Assembly (NCBI GenBank): GCA_029004185.1
Contig: JAQUPB010000016.1
Span: 1 to 32,707, forward strand
Length of the DNA stretch: 32,707 nucleotides
Direction of reading: 5' to 3'
Origin: Bacteroidales bacterium
GTDB lineage: Bacteria > Bacteroidota > Bacteroidia > Bacteroidales > JAHJDW01
Of this stretch, positions 16,430-24,511 are shown in pieces (within the stretch, counting starts at the first letter, position 1; the number at the start of each line of letters is the position of its first letter). The notes below the pieces were generated by a model. It was given only the letters and a program-made list of their open reading frames with translations, did not search any database and had not been told where the DNA came from. Both the position numbers and the translations under genes were made by a program.

Positions 16430-18010
16430 ATGCAAAATCATCATTTCTCATATTCCCGTTTTAAAACACGTATTGTTGACATTGGCGATATCCCGCTTGG
16501 CGGTGATTACCCCATACGCATACAATCCATGACTAATACCAATACTCTCGATACCAAAGCCACCGTAAAACAAATAATAAGTTTAGCTGAAGAAGGATGC
16601 GAATATGTAAGAATTACAATTCCCACATTGAAAGAAGCCGAAAATATAAAGGAAATAAAAAAAGAATTAAAAAAAAGAGGATTTAAAATTCCCCTGATTG
16701 CCGATGTTCATTTTAATCCTGCAGTCGCTGAATACGTTGCTCCGCTTGTTGAAAAAGTAAGAATTAATCCCGGAAATTATTCCGATAAAAAGAATTTTAA
16801 AAAATTAAATTTTAGCGATGCTGAGTATTTAAACGAACTTGAAAGAATAAAAAAAAGATTTTTGCCTTTGGTTAAAATTTGCAAGGAATACGGAACAGCT
16901 ATGCGAATAGGAACAAATCACGGTTCTTTGTCCGATAGAATTATAGGCAGGTATGGCGATACAATTGAAGGAATGACAGAATCGGCAATGGAGTTCATAA
17001 GAATATGCAGGGATTTTAATTTTTTAAATATTGTTGTTTCCATGAAATCAAGTAACCCTCTTGTAATGGTTCATGCAAACAAATTAATGGCTGAAAGAAT
17101 GATTCATGAAAAGATGAGTTATCCGGTTCATCTTGGAGTTACAGAAGCAGGAGACGGTGAAAACGGAATCATCAAATCATCGGTTGGCATTGGAACATTG
17201 CTCGAAGAAGGAATCGGAGATACTATCAGGGTTTCTCTTACCGGCAATCCGGAACAAGAAATTCCTGTTGCAAAAACTATTGCAGAGCGCTATAATTCAA
17301 GATTTGAAAAAGATAAAAAGTTTTTTACAAAATTTTCCGGACCGGAAAATAAACTTGCACGAACACGGACAAATATTGATTTTCCTGTTATTTCAAATAA
17401 TAAAAACAATGTTTTAAATAAAAAATCTGCTTTGGTTCTTGAAGCATCTGCTGAAAACAAAGTGAATGAAATAAGAGAAGAAATTTTAAAAACAGGAAAA
17501 CAAAAAAACAAATTACCTCTTATTGCAAAACTTAATTATTCATGTAGCTCAAAAATGCAGATTCAGGTATTTTCATCAATTGATTTCGGTTACTTATTAT
17601 TGAACAACTTAATTGACGGACTCTGGCTCGACACAAAGAATAAATTTAGTTCAAAATTCATTGATAATATTTTATTTTCAATATTGCAGTCAACAGGAAA
17701 AAAAATCACAAAAACAGAATATATTTCCTGCCCCACTTGCGGAAGAACAACATACAATGTTTTGGAAACAACAAAAAAAATCCGCGCTAAAACAAAACAT
17801 TTAAAAGGACTTAAAATTGCAGTGATGGGATGCATTGTAAACGGCCTTGGCGAAATGGCTGATGCCGATTATGGATACATTGGCACCGCAAACGGGAAAG
17901 TAAATCTTTACAAGCAAAATAAATTACTGAAAAAAAATATTGAGCCGAAAGTTGCTGTTGAATGTCTTGTTGAATTAATAAAAGAAAACGGGGATTGGGT
18001 GGAAAATTGA
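16430..18010 (+). CDS. ispG: 4-hydroxy-3-methylbut-2-enyl diphosphate synthase (large type)
   Basis: A 526-residue 4Fe-4S enzyme of the MEP isoprenoid pathway, converting MEcPP to HMBPP. The N-terminal TIM barrel has IQSMTNTNTLD, ADVHFNP and VRINPGNY. The C-terminal cluster domain has CPTCGRTTYN (C434, C437) and MGCIVNGLGE (C468, E474), giving the three cysteines and the glutamate ligand. Between about 285 and 430 lies the extra A* domain found in Bacteroidetes, chlamydial and plant enzymes. Those are usually around 600 residues or more, so the insert here looks shortened. Catalytic residues are intact. It is the last gene of the operon with tsaE and the glycosyltransferase. Confidence 0.95.
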   Translation: MQNHHFSYSRFKTRIVDIGDIPLGGDYPIRIQSMTNTNTLDTKATVKQIISLAEEGCEYVRITIPTLKEAENIKEIKKELKKRGFKIPLIADVHFNPAVAEYVAPLVEKVRINPGNYSDKKNFKKLNFSDAEYLNELERIKKRFLPLVKICKEYGTAMRIGTNHGSLSDRIIGRYGDTIEGMTESAMEFIRICRDFNFLNIVVSMKSSNPLVMVHANKLMAERMIHEKMSYPVHLGVTEAGDGENGIIKSSVGIGTLLEEGIGDTIRVSLTGNPEQEIPVAKTIAERYNSRFEKDKKFFTKFSGPENKLARTRTNIDFPVISNNKNNVLNKKSALVLEASAENKVNEIREEILKTGKQKNKLPLIAKLNYSCSSKMQIQVFSSIDFGYLLLNNLIDGLWLDTKNKFSSKFIDNILFSILQSTGKKITKTEYISCPTCGRTTYNVLETTKKIRAKTKHLKGLKIAVMGCIVNGLGEMADADYGYIGTANGKVNLYKQNKLLKKNIEPKVAVECLVELIKENGDWVEN

Positions 18011-18029
18011 TTGTTCAAAAATATTTTCT

Positions 18030-18070
18030 CGTAAAGTATCGCAAAGATTAGTGCAAAGCCCGCAAAGAAA
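18030..18070. repeat. CGCAAAG-type short tandem repeat between convergent genes
   Basis: Four copies about 10-11 nt apart: CGTAAAGTAT, CGCAAAGATTA, GTGCAAAGCC and CGCAAAGAAA. It lies in the short spacer between convergent ispG and the MBL-fold gene. It resembles the CGCAGAG repeat at 29369. Confidence 0.7.
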
Positions 18071-18075
18071 AAAAA

Positions 18076-18717
18076 TCAATCTTTCAAAAACGGATTATTC
18101 AATTTTTCGGAGCCAATAGTTGTTTCGGGACCGTGACCTGGATAAACAATAAAATCGTCGGGCAAAGTAAAGAGTTTTGTTTTAATGGAATCTCTGAGAA
18201 CTTCCATGTTGCCGGTAAGCAAATCGGTTCTGCCAATGCTTCCATTAAAAAGAACATCACCTGCAATCACAAATTTCTCGTCGCGGCTTAGCAGACAAAT
18301 GCTTCCATCAGCATGTCCGGGTGTATATAAAACTTCAAGTTCAATATTTCCTGCTTTTATTTTATTTTTTTCATCAATAAATTTTACTTTTTTCGGCGGG
18401 TCGTCAACAACCATTCCGAAACGATAGCCCATTTCCACGGCTATTTCCAAAAAGAGTTGTCCGTTTTTATGCGACTCAGGAACTAAATTATATTTATCGG
18501 CAAGAAACCTATTTCCCAGAATATGGTCAACATGAGTATGTGTATTAATAATTTTTAACGGTGTTAATTCATCTTTTTCGATAAAATCAATCAATTCCTG
18601 TTTTTCTTTTTTCGAATGACAGGCAGGGTCGACAATAATGCAATCGCCGTTTTCATCGGAAAGAATATATGTATTCACTCCGAATCCACTAAAAACCAGT
18701 ATGTCTATTGCAACCAT
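18076..18717 (-). CDS. MBL-fold metallo-hydrolase (glyoxalase II-like)
   Basis: A 213-residue metallo-beta-lactamase-fold protein. It carries the metal-binding HTHVDH motif (60-65), a later His in TPGHADGS, the bridging Asp in AGDVLF and the final His in YPGHGPETT. This ligand set supports a di-metal site as in glyoxalase II and related thioester or persulfide hydrolases. The length matches the compact Bacteroidetes group and it lacks the C-terminal helical domain of true hydroxyacylglutathione hydrolases. The substrate is therefore unassigned. It is convergent with ispG. ATG 18717. Confidence 0.9.
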   Translation of the reverse strand: MVAIDILVFSGFGVNTYILSDENGDCIIVDPACHSKKEKQELIDFIEKDELTPLKIINTHTHVDHILGNRFLADKYNLVPESHKNGQLFLEIAVEMGYRFGMVVDDPPKKVKFIDEKNKIKAGNIELEVLYTPGHADGSICLLSRDEKFVIAGDVLFNGSIGRTDLLTGNMEVLRDSIKTKLFTLPDDFIVYPGHGPETTIGSEKLNNPFLKD

Positions 18718-18771
18718 GTTTCTATTAATTTTTTTAAAAAATATTTTAACTAAAAAGCATCAATATTTGTT

Positions 18772-18849
18772 CAGTTTGTAGTTTGTTGTTTGTAGTTATG
18801 CTTTTTTATAATAGATATGTGTTTTTTAGAAAAACTACAAACCACAAAC
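18772..18849. repeat. Heptamer array forming a stem-loop
   Basis: Four units at 18772-18799 (CAGTTTG, TAGTTTG, then TTGTTTG, TAGTTAT) are complemented by an inverted array from 18833 (AACTACA, AACCACA). Bases 18781-18797 pair with 18833-18849 at 16 of 17 positions across a 35-nt loop. It lies in the spacer between the DUF5723 gene and the MBL-fold gene, both on the minus strand. Confidence 0.75.
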
Positions 18850-18889
18850 ATTTTAAACCACAAACTTATTTTAAATGATTAGTTGCAAA

Positions 18890-20287
18890 TTATTTAAACC
18901 TGAATCTCAATAATCCGAAAACAGCTGACATAGTGGGATTATCTTTTGTAAAAAAAGTAAGAGCGTCGCGCGATGCTATGCCAAATTCCCATGCCCCTGC
19001 AAGAAAATAAACTCCAAGGGGAATATTTGAATCATAATTTCCACCTGTAACAAAACCTGCCGAAAGGTTAATTACTTTTACTATTCTCACATTAGCGCCT
19101 ATTCCTATTATTGCTTTATCATAACTTCCCGCACCATCCGTGAAAGGAACATAAACATCAGCGCCGAGCTCAACATTATTATCTTCGCCAAATGCAATGC
19201 TCACGCCCCATCTCATGTTTGTCGGCAAAGTATAGTTCCTGCTTACCTTTCCCTTCCATGTGAACAATCCGCTGTCGGACAAAATTTTTCCCATATTATT
19301 AATCAGATTATAGCTATCCAGACCTTTATTAGAGCAATCTCCAACCAATGTATCTTTTCCTTCATAAACATTCCCATCCCATTTAATATAACCAATATCG
19401 TTGAATGACAAAGCGAATCTTAAACTTTTAAAAAATTCGACAGTACCCCCAAAGTCACACCCGAATCCCTGCCCCACCTGCTTCATGCCGGTTTCTGTAA
19501 TCTCGGAAGGAGAAGGAGTATTATAATCGAATTTCAGAAAAGGAGTGATTGCAGAAAATGCATTTAAACTTCCGTTTTCGGGCATAATTTCGAGAAGTCC
19601 GAATCCCATCAGATATTTTCCGCCAGCACCGAGATAAACTTTAAAGTTTTCATTATTTATAAATCTCCATCCAAAACCTAAATTTATTTCCCTAAACCAG
19701 TTGCCGAGAATTTTCGAACCTTCGGCAAGCTGTGATAAGTTCTGAGGAATTTTCGCATATCCTATTGTATCACCACTAGCATTAGTAGCGATTGAATCGA
19801 AATAACTTTTATAATTATATCCTTCAAAAAATATTCCCGAAAGAGATTTATTAAGATAAGTCTGAAGCATTGCTCTGTCTCTCATGGTAAAAGCTATTCC
19901 CCAGTTTTTATCTGATTGATAGCTTGCGCCTGCAGTCATCAAATCAATATTAAGAGCAAGATTACTGTTGGCAAAAGTTTTTGCAGCCTCAATTTTTTCT
20001 GTATTTGTTAAAGGACGGGTATTAAAAATAAAATGTTTTTTTATATCTGTTTTACTTAAGGCTTCGGAATATATTGATGCTCCGAATTCCATCGAAGAAA
20101 CAGCAATTTTCTTATCATCTTTCATCCATCCGAGATTTGCCGGATTGATTCCCAGACACTGATAATCGCTGATCCATGCAGCAGAATGAGCCGCGCCGGT
20201 TGCAGTAAATGCACCCATTTCAAATTGTGCACTTGCGGTTCCTGCAATGAAAAAAACCATTGCTGATACAAATATTTTTTTTATCAT
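18890..20287 (-). CDS. DUF5723-type outer-membrane beta-barrel protein
   Basis: About 465 residues with a clear signal peptide (MIKKIFVSAMVFFIAGTASA, then QF). The early segment YQCLGINPANLG is typical of a Bacteroidetes family of predicted outer-membrane barrels (DUF5723), related in layout to FadL/PorV-like proteins. The rest alternates polar and aromatic residues as expected for beta strands and ends in phenylalanine-rich LRFRFK. ATG 20287 shares its A with the TGA stop of the upstream membrane glycosyltransferase (TGATG), so the two are probably translationally coupled; a GTG 3 nt earlier is also possible. Function unknown; localisation is inferred. Confidence 0.8.
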   Translation of the reverse strand: MIKKIFVSAMVFFIAGTASAQFEMGAFTATGAAHSAAWISDYQCLGINPANLGWMKDDKKIAVSSMEFGASIYSEALSKTDIKKHFIFNTRPLTNTEKIEAAKTFANSNLALNIDLMTAGASYQSDKNWGIAFTMRDRAMLQTYLNKSLSGIFFEGYNYKSYFDSIATNASGDTIGYAKIPQNLSQLAEGSKILGNWFREINLGFGWRFINNENFKVYLGAGGKYLMGFGLLEIMPENGSLNAFSAITPFLKFDYNTPSPSEITETGMKQVGQGFGCDFGGTVEFFKSLRFALSFNDIGYIKWDGNVYEGKDTLVGDCSNKGLDSYNLINNMGKILSDSGLFTWKGKVSRNYTLPTNMRWGVSIAFGEDNNVELGADVYVPFTDGAGSYDKAIIGIGANVRIVKVINLSAGFVTGGNYDSNIPLGVYFLAGAWEFGIASRDALTFFTKDNPTMSAVFGLLRFRFK

Positions 20288-22212
20288 CACTCGTAAAATT
20301 TGTAAAAAAGTTTTTCTTTATAAAATTTAATTTCAAAATTATCAATGTAAAATTTCTCTCTTCCTTTATTACACACAAATATACTTAAAATATCCTTTTT
20401 TGATTTTATTTCCGGAAATAATCCGTTTAAAAATATTTTATTCCATTTTCCTTTTTCCGAATAAAATCCGAAATCCATTGCTTTCCATTCGTATATTTTT
20501 TCCCCGTGACATATCTGAAATATCAAAGTAGCATCTTTTACAAAACAATCGGAATAAAAATCAAGACATATTTTGTAAGAATTAATTTTTCTCCAGTCTA
20601 TAAGGTCATTTATAGGAATGGAAAATGTCGGTCCGTATTCTTCAAGCGAATCAATAACATAACTGTATTTCCCGTTTTCAGCAAATTGTTTCGATTGATA
20701 ATAAACTCTCCCCCCCCACAATTCACATCCTTCAAATTCATTTTTATACATTATTGTTGGCTTTGGTATTTCAATAGTTCCAGAAGGTTTCTTTTTCGAG
20801 TACAATGTAATAGTTGAACTGACATAATCATTACATTCAACAATGTATGGATATTTTGTCAGAATTATATCTTCAAGTTCAAGCGGGTCGCATGAGAGCC
20901 ATGCATTTAAGAAATAAGGATTATCGCTGTTTTCAACAATTTTTCTGAATTTCAAATAATCATCGCCTCCATTGTTTTGATATTCTTTAAAGTCTACTTT
21001 TACCTTTTTCTTTAATAAATAATAATTCAGATACTCAGGACTGTTTATATTTATTGTCCTCGTAATATTATTATAACCATACTTTTTATTCATATCCACT
21101 ATATCGTTTGCAATATTTTTAAAGTCGGCGAAATGTTCGGTCTTGTAAAATTTATTTCCAAAAACAGTACTGTAAATACCGGTAATCAGAATAACAAATA
21201 CAAGATATATCTGTAATTCATTTTTCTTTATAAAAGAAAAAAGAAACATCACCAGAAAAGGAAATGAGAATAACAGGATGGAATATTGCAAAATAGGATT
21301 AATAAAAACAGAATACAAATAACCTATCAGGAAATGCAATAAAAACCAGCTTATGGCAACAATCTGAAATTTCGATAATTTATTTTTTTTAAAATTCATA
21401 ATTACCGAAATAATAAAAATCAGAAATATCATTATTGAAAACCAGCAGACATTATTAAAACTATATTTAAAATACTTTAATATCCATATACCATCTGGTT
21501 TTCCGGGCCATATCAATCCTCCTTTTACGAAAAAGTGATAATAAAATGTATTTAATGCAGGCAAATAAAGTATGATGCAAATTATTAATGTTAAAATATA
21601 AAATTTAACGTTTTTATCATTCAGGAAATATAAACTTGTAAACCATACCATGATTACAAATAAGAAACAATAATAATGCGTATATGCACAAAAAGTAATT
21701 GACAAAATATAACCGGCATGATTTAATATTTTATTTTTTCCGTTTCCAAAAAATATTTTTGTAAAAAACCAGACTGTAAGCAAAGAAAACAACAAGCCAA
21801 AACTGTATGGACGGGCAAGCTGACTATATAAAATCGGATATTGTAAAACCGCCAGTGTTGAACATACCAGCAAAGCGGTTCCCTTATCAAACCATTTTAC
21901 TGAAATCAAATACGCAATATAAACCGAAACTATTCCTGCAATAACAAACGGAAATCTTATACTTGCTTCACTATATCCGAAAATTTCCGTCCAGTAATAA
22001 AGGAAAACCTGAACTCCGGCGGGATGCATATCATTCAACATTACACCGTTTTTTATCAATTGGCTGAAATTATCGAATTTCAACCTGTTTAGTGCGCTGA
22101 GTTCATCATTGCTTAGTGACCATCCGTAATAATTGTAAAAACGAAGTATTGTCGCAATTATCAATATCAATATTAAAAGAAAATTCTCTCTGCTTTTTAA
22201 AATAATGTTCAT
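20287..22212 (-). CDS. GT-C type membrane glycosyltransferase with C-terminal beta domain
   Basis: 641 residues. Roughly the first 370 are polytopic (about 10-11 hydrophobic helices). The first periplasmic loop carries the acidic SNDELSALNRL motif and the following HPAGVQVFLYYW, as in PMT/ArnT-like (GT39/GT83) enzymes that use a lipid-linked sugar donor. After about residue 480 there is a soluble region of about 160 residues with features of a jelly-roll or carbohydrate-binding domain (GKYSYVIDSLEEYGPTFSIP, WRKINSYKICLDFYS, FYIDNFEIKFY). It is coupled to the downstream DUF5723 gene by TGATG. It presumably glycosylates an envelope glycan or protein. ATG 22212. The family is likely; the acceptor is unknown. 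Confidence 0.8.
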   Translation of the reverse strand: MNIILKSRENFLLILILIIATILRFYNYYGWSLSNDELSALNRLKFDNFSQLIKNGVMLNDMHPAGVQVFLYYWTEIFGYSEASIRFPFVIAGIVSVYIAYLISVKWFDKGTALLVCSTLAVLQYPILYSQLARPYSFGLLFSLLTVWFFTKIFFGNGKNKILNHAGYILSITFCAYTHYYCFLFVIMVWFTSLYFLNDKNVKFYILTLIICIILYLPALNTFYYHFFVKGGLIWPGKPDGIWILKYFKYSFNNVCWFSIMIFLIFIISVIMNFKKNKLSKFQIVAISWFLLHFLIGYLYSVFINPILQYSILLFSFPFLVMFLFSFIKKNELQIYLVFVILITGIYSTVFGNKFYKTEHFADFKNIANDIVDMNKKYGYNNITRTININSPEYLNYYLLKKKVKVDFKEYQNNGGDDYLKFRKIVENSDNPYFLNAWLSCDPLELEDIILTKYPYIVECNDYVSSTITLYSKKKPSGTIEIPKPTIMYKNEFEGCELWGGRVYYQSKQFAENGKYSYVIDSLEEYGPTFSIPINDLIDWRKINSYKICLDFYSDCFVKDATLIFQICHGEKIYEWKAMDFGFYSEKGKWNKIFLNGLFPEIKSKKDILSIFVCNKGREKFYIDNFEIKFYKEKLFYKFYE

Positions 22213-22253
22213 TACTTTTCCTGTTAATATAAAGCTAAATTATTTATTTTTTT

Positions 22254-22261
22254 TAACATTG
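22254..22261 (+). promoter_or_regulatory. Possible -7 box of the second membrane GT gene
   Basis: TAACATTG matches five of the six fixed bases of TAnnTTTG and lies 15 nt before ATG 22277. It supports that ATG over the upstream in-frame ATG 22205, which would overlap the divergent gene. Confidence 0.4.
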
Positions 22262-22276
22262 CAAAACACAACGGAT

Positions 22277-23620
22277 ATGAGGAAATTTTTATACATATTT
22301 ATTTTATTAAATTTTCTTCTCACTATCTTTTACATTGATACATGGGAAAATTCAAACACTACCTCAAGAGCTTTAATGATAGTCAGTTTGTTTGAAAACG
22401 GAAATCTGCAAATAGACAAATATCATGAACGCACACTCGACAAGTGTTACATAAACAATCATTATTATTCCGATAAAGCGCCACTTCCGGCATTTCTGGT
22501 TATGCCGTTTTTCTATATTTTCAAATCAGCCGACATAATAAAAACACATAACGACAGCTTATACGGAAAAGAAGTTTATATTTTAGGTGATATTATTTGC
22601 AGTATTATTCCTTTCATTCTTTTGATTATTATTTCATTTTTACATTCAAATAAAGGTTCTTTCTCTGCATTACTATGCATGCTGCCTTTTTACGGTTCAT
22701 TTATATTTGTTTTTGCAGGCACTTTCTTCGGTCATCTTATGTCCGGAACGCTTTTGCTGGCTTCATTTATTTTTCTTAAAAAAAATAAATTCTTTCTCTC
22801 CGGAATTTTTGCTGGATTGAGTTTCTTGTCCGAGTATTTAATAATTTTTATAATTATTGTCTGGTTTATTCAGATATGCATAAATAATAAAAACCTGAAG
22901 ACATTACTTAAATTTTCTGCAGGAATATTGCCTTCAGTTATTTTTATTATGATTTATAATTATTTAATTGTTGGTAATCCTTTTGTGATGTTATATAAAT
23001 ACCATTCATTTACCGAAATGAATTATTTCTATGGATTTGGATTCCTCTCATTGAAAACTTTATGGAACCTCACATTCGGCTTCTACAGGGGAATTTTTAT
23101 ATATGCCCCGTTTTTGATTTTGCTTTTTATTTACAAGTTAAAAAAACCTAATCTTAAAAATTTCTTTAAAAATTATCTTGCGATTTCCTGTTTCGGATAC
23201 ATAATTTTTATTTCACTTAATTTTTCATGGCATGGAGGATGGACCAACGGTCCCAGGTATTTAATCCCGATTGCAATCCTTCTGACTTACGAAGGAATTT
23301 TGTTGCTTCCAAAAATTAATTTTTCAAAATTTTTATTCTGGTTTTTGTGTTTATTCGGGTTGATTTGTTCATTATTAGCTAAATTTACGATTTTATATTC
23401 ATTGCCCACTGAAGAGAAAAATCCGATATTTCAATTATTAATTCCAAATTTTCTGAAAGGTAATTTTAATGAAAACAATCTGCTTACAATGCTTTTAGGT
23501 ACAAAACCTTTAATTGCAAATGCAATCTGGCTTTTATTGTTTGTTTCTTCTTTGATTGTTCTGACAGTTCTTTTTAAGAAATCGGCAAAGAAAAAAAGAT
23601 TAACTGAAGAAAACATTTAA
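22277..23620 (+). CDS. Polytopic membrane protein, GT-C glycosyltransferase-like
   Basis: About 447 residues with 9-11 hydrophobic helices and a lysine-rich C-terminal tail (KKSAKKKRL). The N-terminal loop contains YYSDKAPLPAFLVMPFF, which resembles the SDK-x-P signature of phospholipid carrier-dependent mannosyl- or arabinosyltransferase-like proteins. A later SWHGGWTNGPRYLIPI is also typical of these. I use ATG 22277. An in-frame ATG at 22205 gives 24 more residues but overlaps the divergent neighbour and precedes a likely -7 box. It is divergent from another GT-C-like gene, so both probably serve envelope glycan assembly. A terminator-like hairpin follows. Specific role unknown. Confidence 0.75.
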   Translation: MRKFLYIFILLNFLLTIFYIDTWENSNTTSRALMIVSLFENGNLQIDKYHERTLDKCYINNHYYSDKAPLPAFLVMPFFYIFKSADIIKTHNDSLYGKEVYILGDIICSIIPFILLIIISFLHSNKGSFSALLCMLPFYGSFIFVFAGTFFGHLMSGTLLLASFIFLKKNKFFLSGIFAGLSFLSEYLIIFIIIVWFIQICINNKNLKTLLKFSAGILPSVIFIMIYNYLIVGNPFVMLYKYHSFTEMNYFYGFGFLSLKTLWNLTFGFYRGIFIYAPFLILLFIYKLKKPNLKNFFKNYLAISCFGYIIFISLNFSWHGGWTNGPRYLIPIAILLTYEGILLLPKINFSKFLFWFLCLFGLICSLLAKFTILYSLPTEEKNPIFQLLIPNFLKGNFNENNLLTMLLGTKPLIANAIWLLLFVSSLIVLTVLFKKSAKKKRLTEENI

Positions 23621-23639
23621 GGTTTTTGGCATTCATTCT

Positions 23640-23664
23640 CTGACAGGTCTTACGACTCTGTCAG
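23640..23664 (+). terminator. Hairpin terminator after the membrane GT gene
   Basis: Left arm CTGACAGGTC (23640-23649) pairs with 23654-23664, with one bulged base and a 4-nt loop. It is followed by GTTTTATTTT, a T-rich tail on the plus strand. It lies 20 bp after the stop codon, between convergent genes. Confidence 0.65.
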
Positions 23665-23667
23665 GTT

Positions 23668-24408
23668 TTATTTTGCACCTCTTTGCTTTACCGCTTCAAA
23701 TAAAACAATCCCTGATGCAACAGAAACATTCAATGATTCGATTTCGCCTTTCAGGGGAATTCTCACAATTTCATCGGATTTATCAAGAATATTTTTCGAA
23801 ATACCGTCTTCTTCGGAACCAATTATTATCAATGAAGGCAAAGTATAATCAACATCATAAAATAACTTTTCTGTTTTTTCCGTGCATGAAACAATCTGCA
23901 AACCGCTGCTTTTAAGAAAGTTTATTGTCTCTTCCGTTTTGACTGTCCTGCAGACAGGAATTTTATTCAATGCTCCGGCAGAAGTTTTAATTGCAACTTC
24001 ATTTATCTGTGCCGACCCTTTTACTGGAATTATTATTGCATGAACTCCAGCACATTCGGCTGTTCGCGAAATCGCTCCGAAATTTCTCACATCTGTTATC
24101 CTGTCAAGCATCAAAACCAAAGGAATTTCCCCGTTTTCAAATAACATAGGAATTATGTCTTCGATTTTCTGGTATTCTATTGAAGAAATGTAACAAACCA
24201 CTCCCTGATGGTTTTTGCTTGTAATCATATTGAGCTTTTCGGGCGGAACAAACTGAAAAGGGATTTCAAATTCCCTCATCAGATCTTTAAGTTCAAAAAA
24301 TAACTGCCCTTTCAATCCATCCTGGAATAAAACCTTGTCGATTTCCTTTCCCGATTTTATCGCCTCAATTATCGGACGAATCCCGTAAATGATATTTTCT
24401 TTTTTCAA
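23668..24408 (-). CDS. rlmB: 23S rRNA (guanosine-2'-O)-methyltransferase RlmB
   Basis: A 246-residue SPOUT/TrmH-family rRNA methyltransferase. The N-terminal substrate-binding domain begins IIYGIRPIIEAI, followed by HQGVVCYIS. The three trefoil-knot motifs are all present: DRITDVRNFGAISRTAE, then LIIIGSEEDGIS, and IPLKGEIESLNVSVASGIVLFEA. These bind S-adenosylmethionine. The start appears to be TTG 24408, since no ATG or GTG lies near the conserved N-terminus and upstream codons do not resemble the family. It is downstream of the GWxTD lipoprotein gene, separated by a heptamer array. Confidence 0.92.
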   Translation of the reverse strand: MKKENIIYGIRPIIEAIKSGKEIDKVLFQDGLKGQLFFELKDLMREFEIPFQFVPPEKLNMITSKNHQGVVCYISSIEYQKIEDIIPMLFENGEIPLVLMLDRITDVRNFGAISRTAECAGVHAIIIPVKGSAQINEVAIKTSAGALNKIPVCRTVKTEETINFLKSSGLQIVSCTEKTEKLFYDVDYTLPSLIIIGSEEDGISKNILDKSDEIVRIPLKGEIESLNVSVASGIVLFEAVKQRGAK

Positions 24409-24444
24409 ATTTTCAATTTTTAATTTATGAAATAAAAACTAACT

Positions 24445-24500
24445 GAAGTATGATGTAGGAAGTACGATGTACGATTCATACCTCATACATCTTACCTCGT
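24445..24500. repeat. Eight-unit heptamer tandem array
   Basis: The clearest array: eight consecutive 7-nt units with no phase slip, covering 56 nt. The first four are of the GAAGTAC/GATGTAC type and the last three are of the ACCTCGT/ACATCTT type. Adjacent units match at 4 to 6 of 7 positions. The second half is partly the reverse complement of the first. It lies between rlmB and the GWxTD gene. Confidence 0.85.
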
Positions 24501-24511
24501 ATATCAATTCT

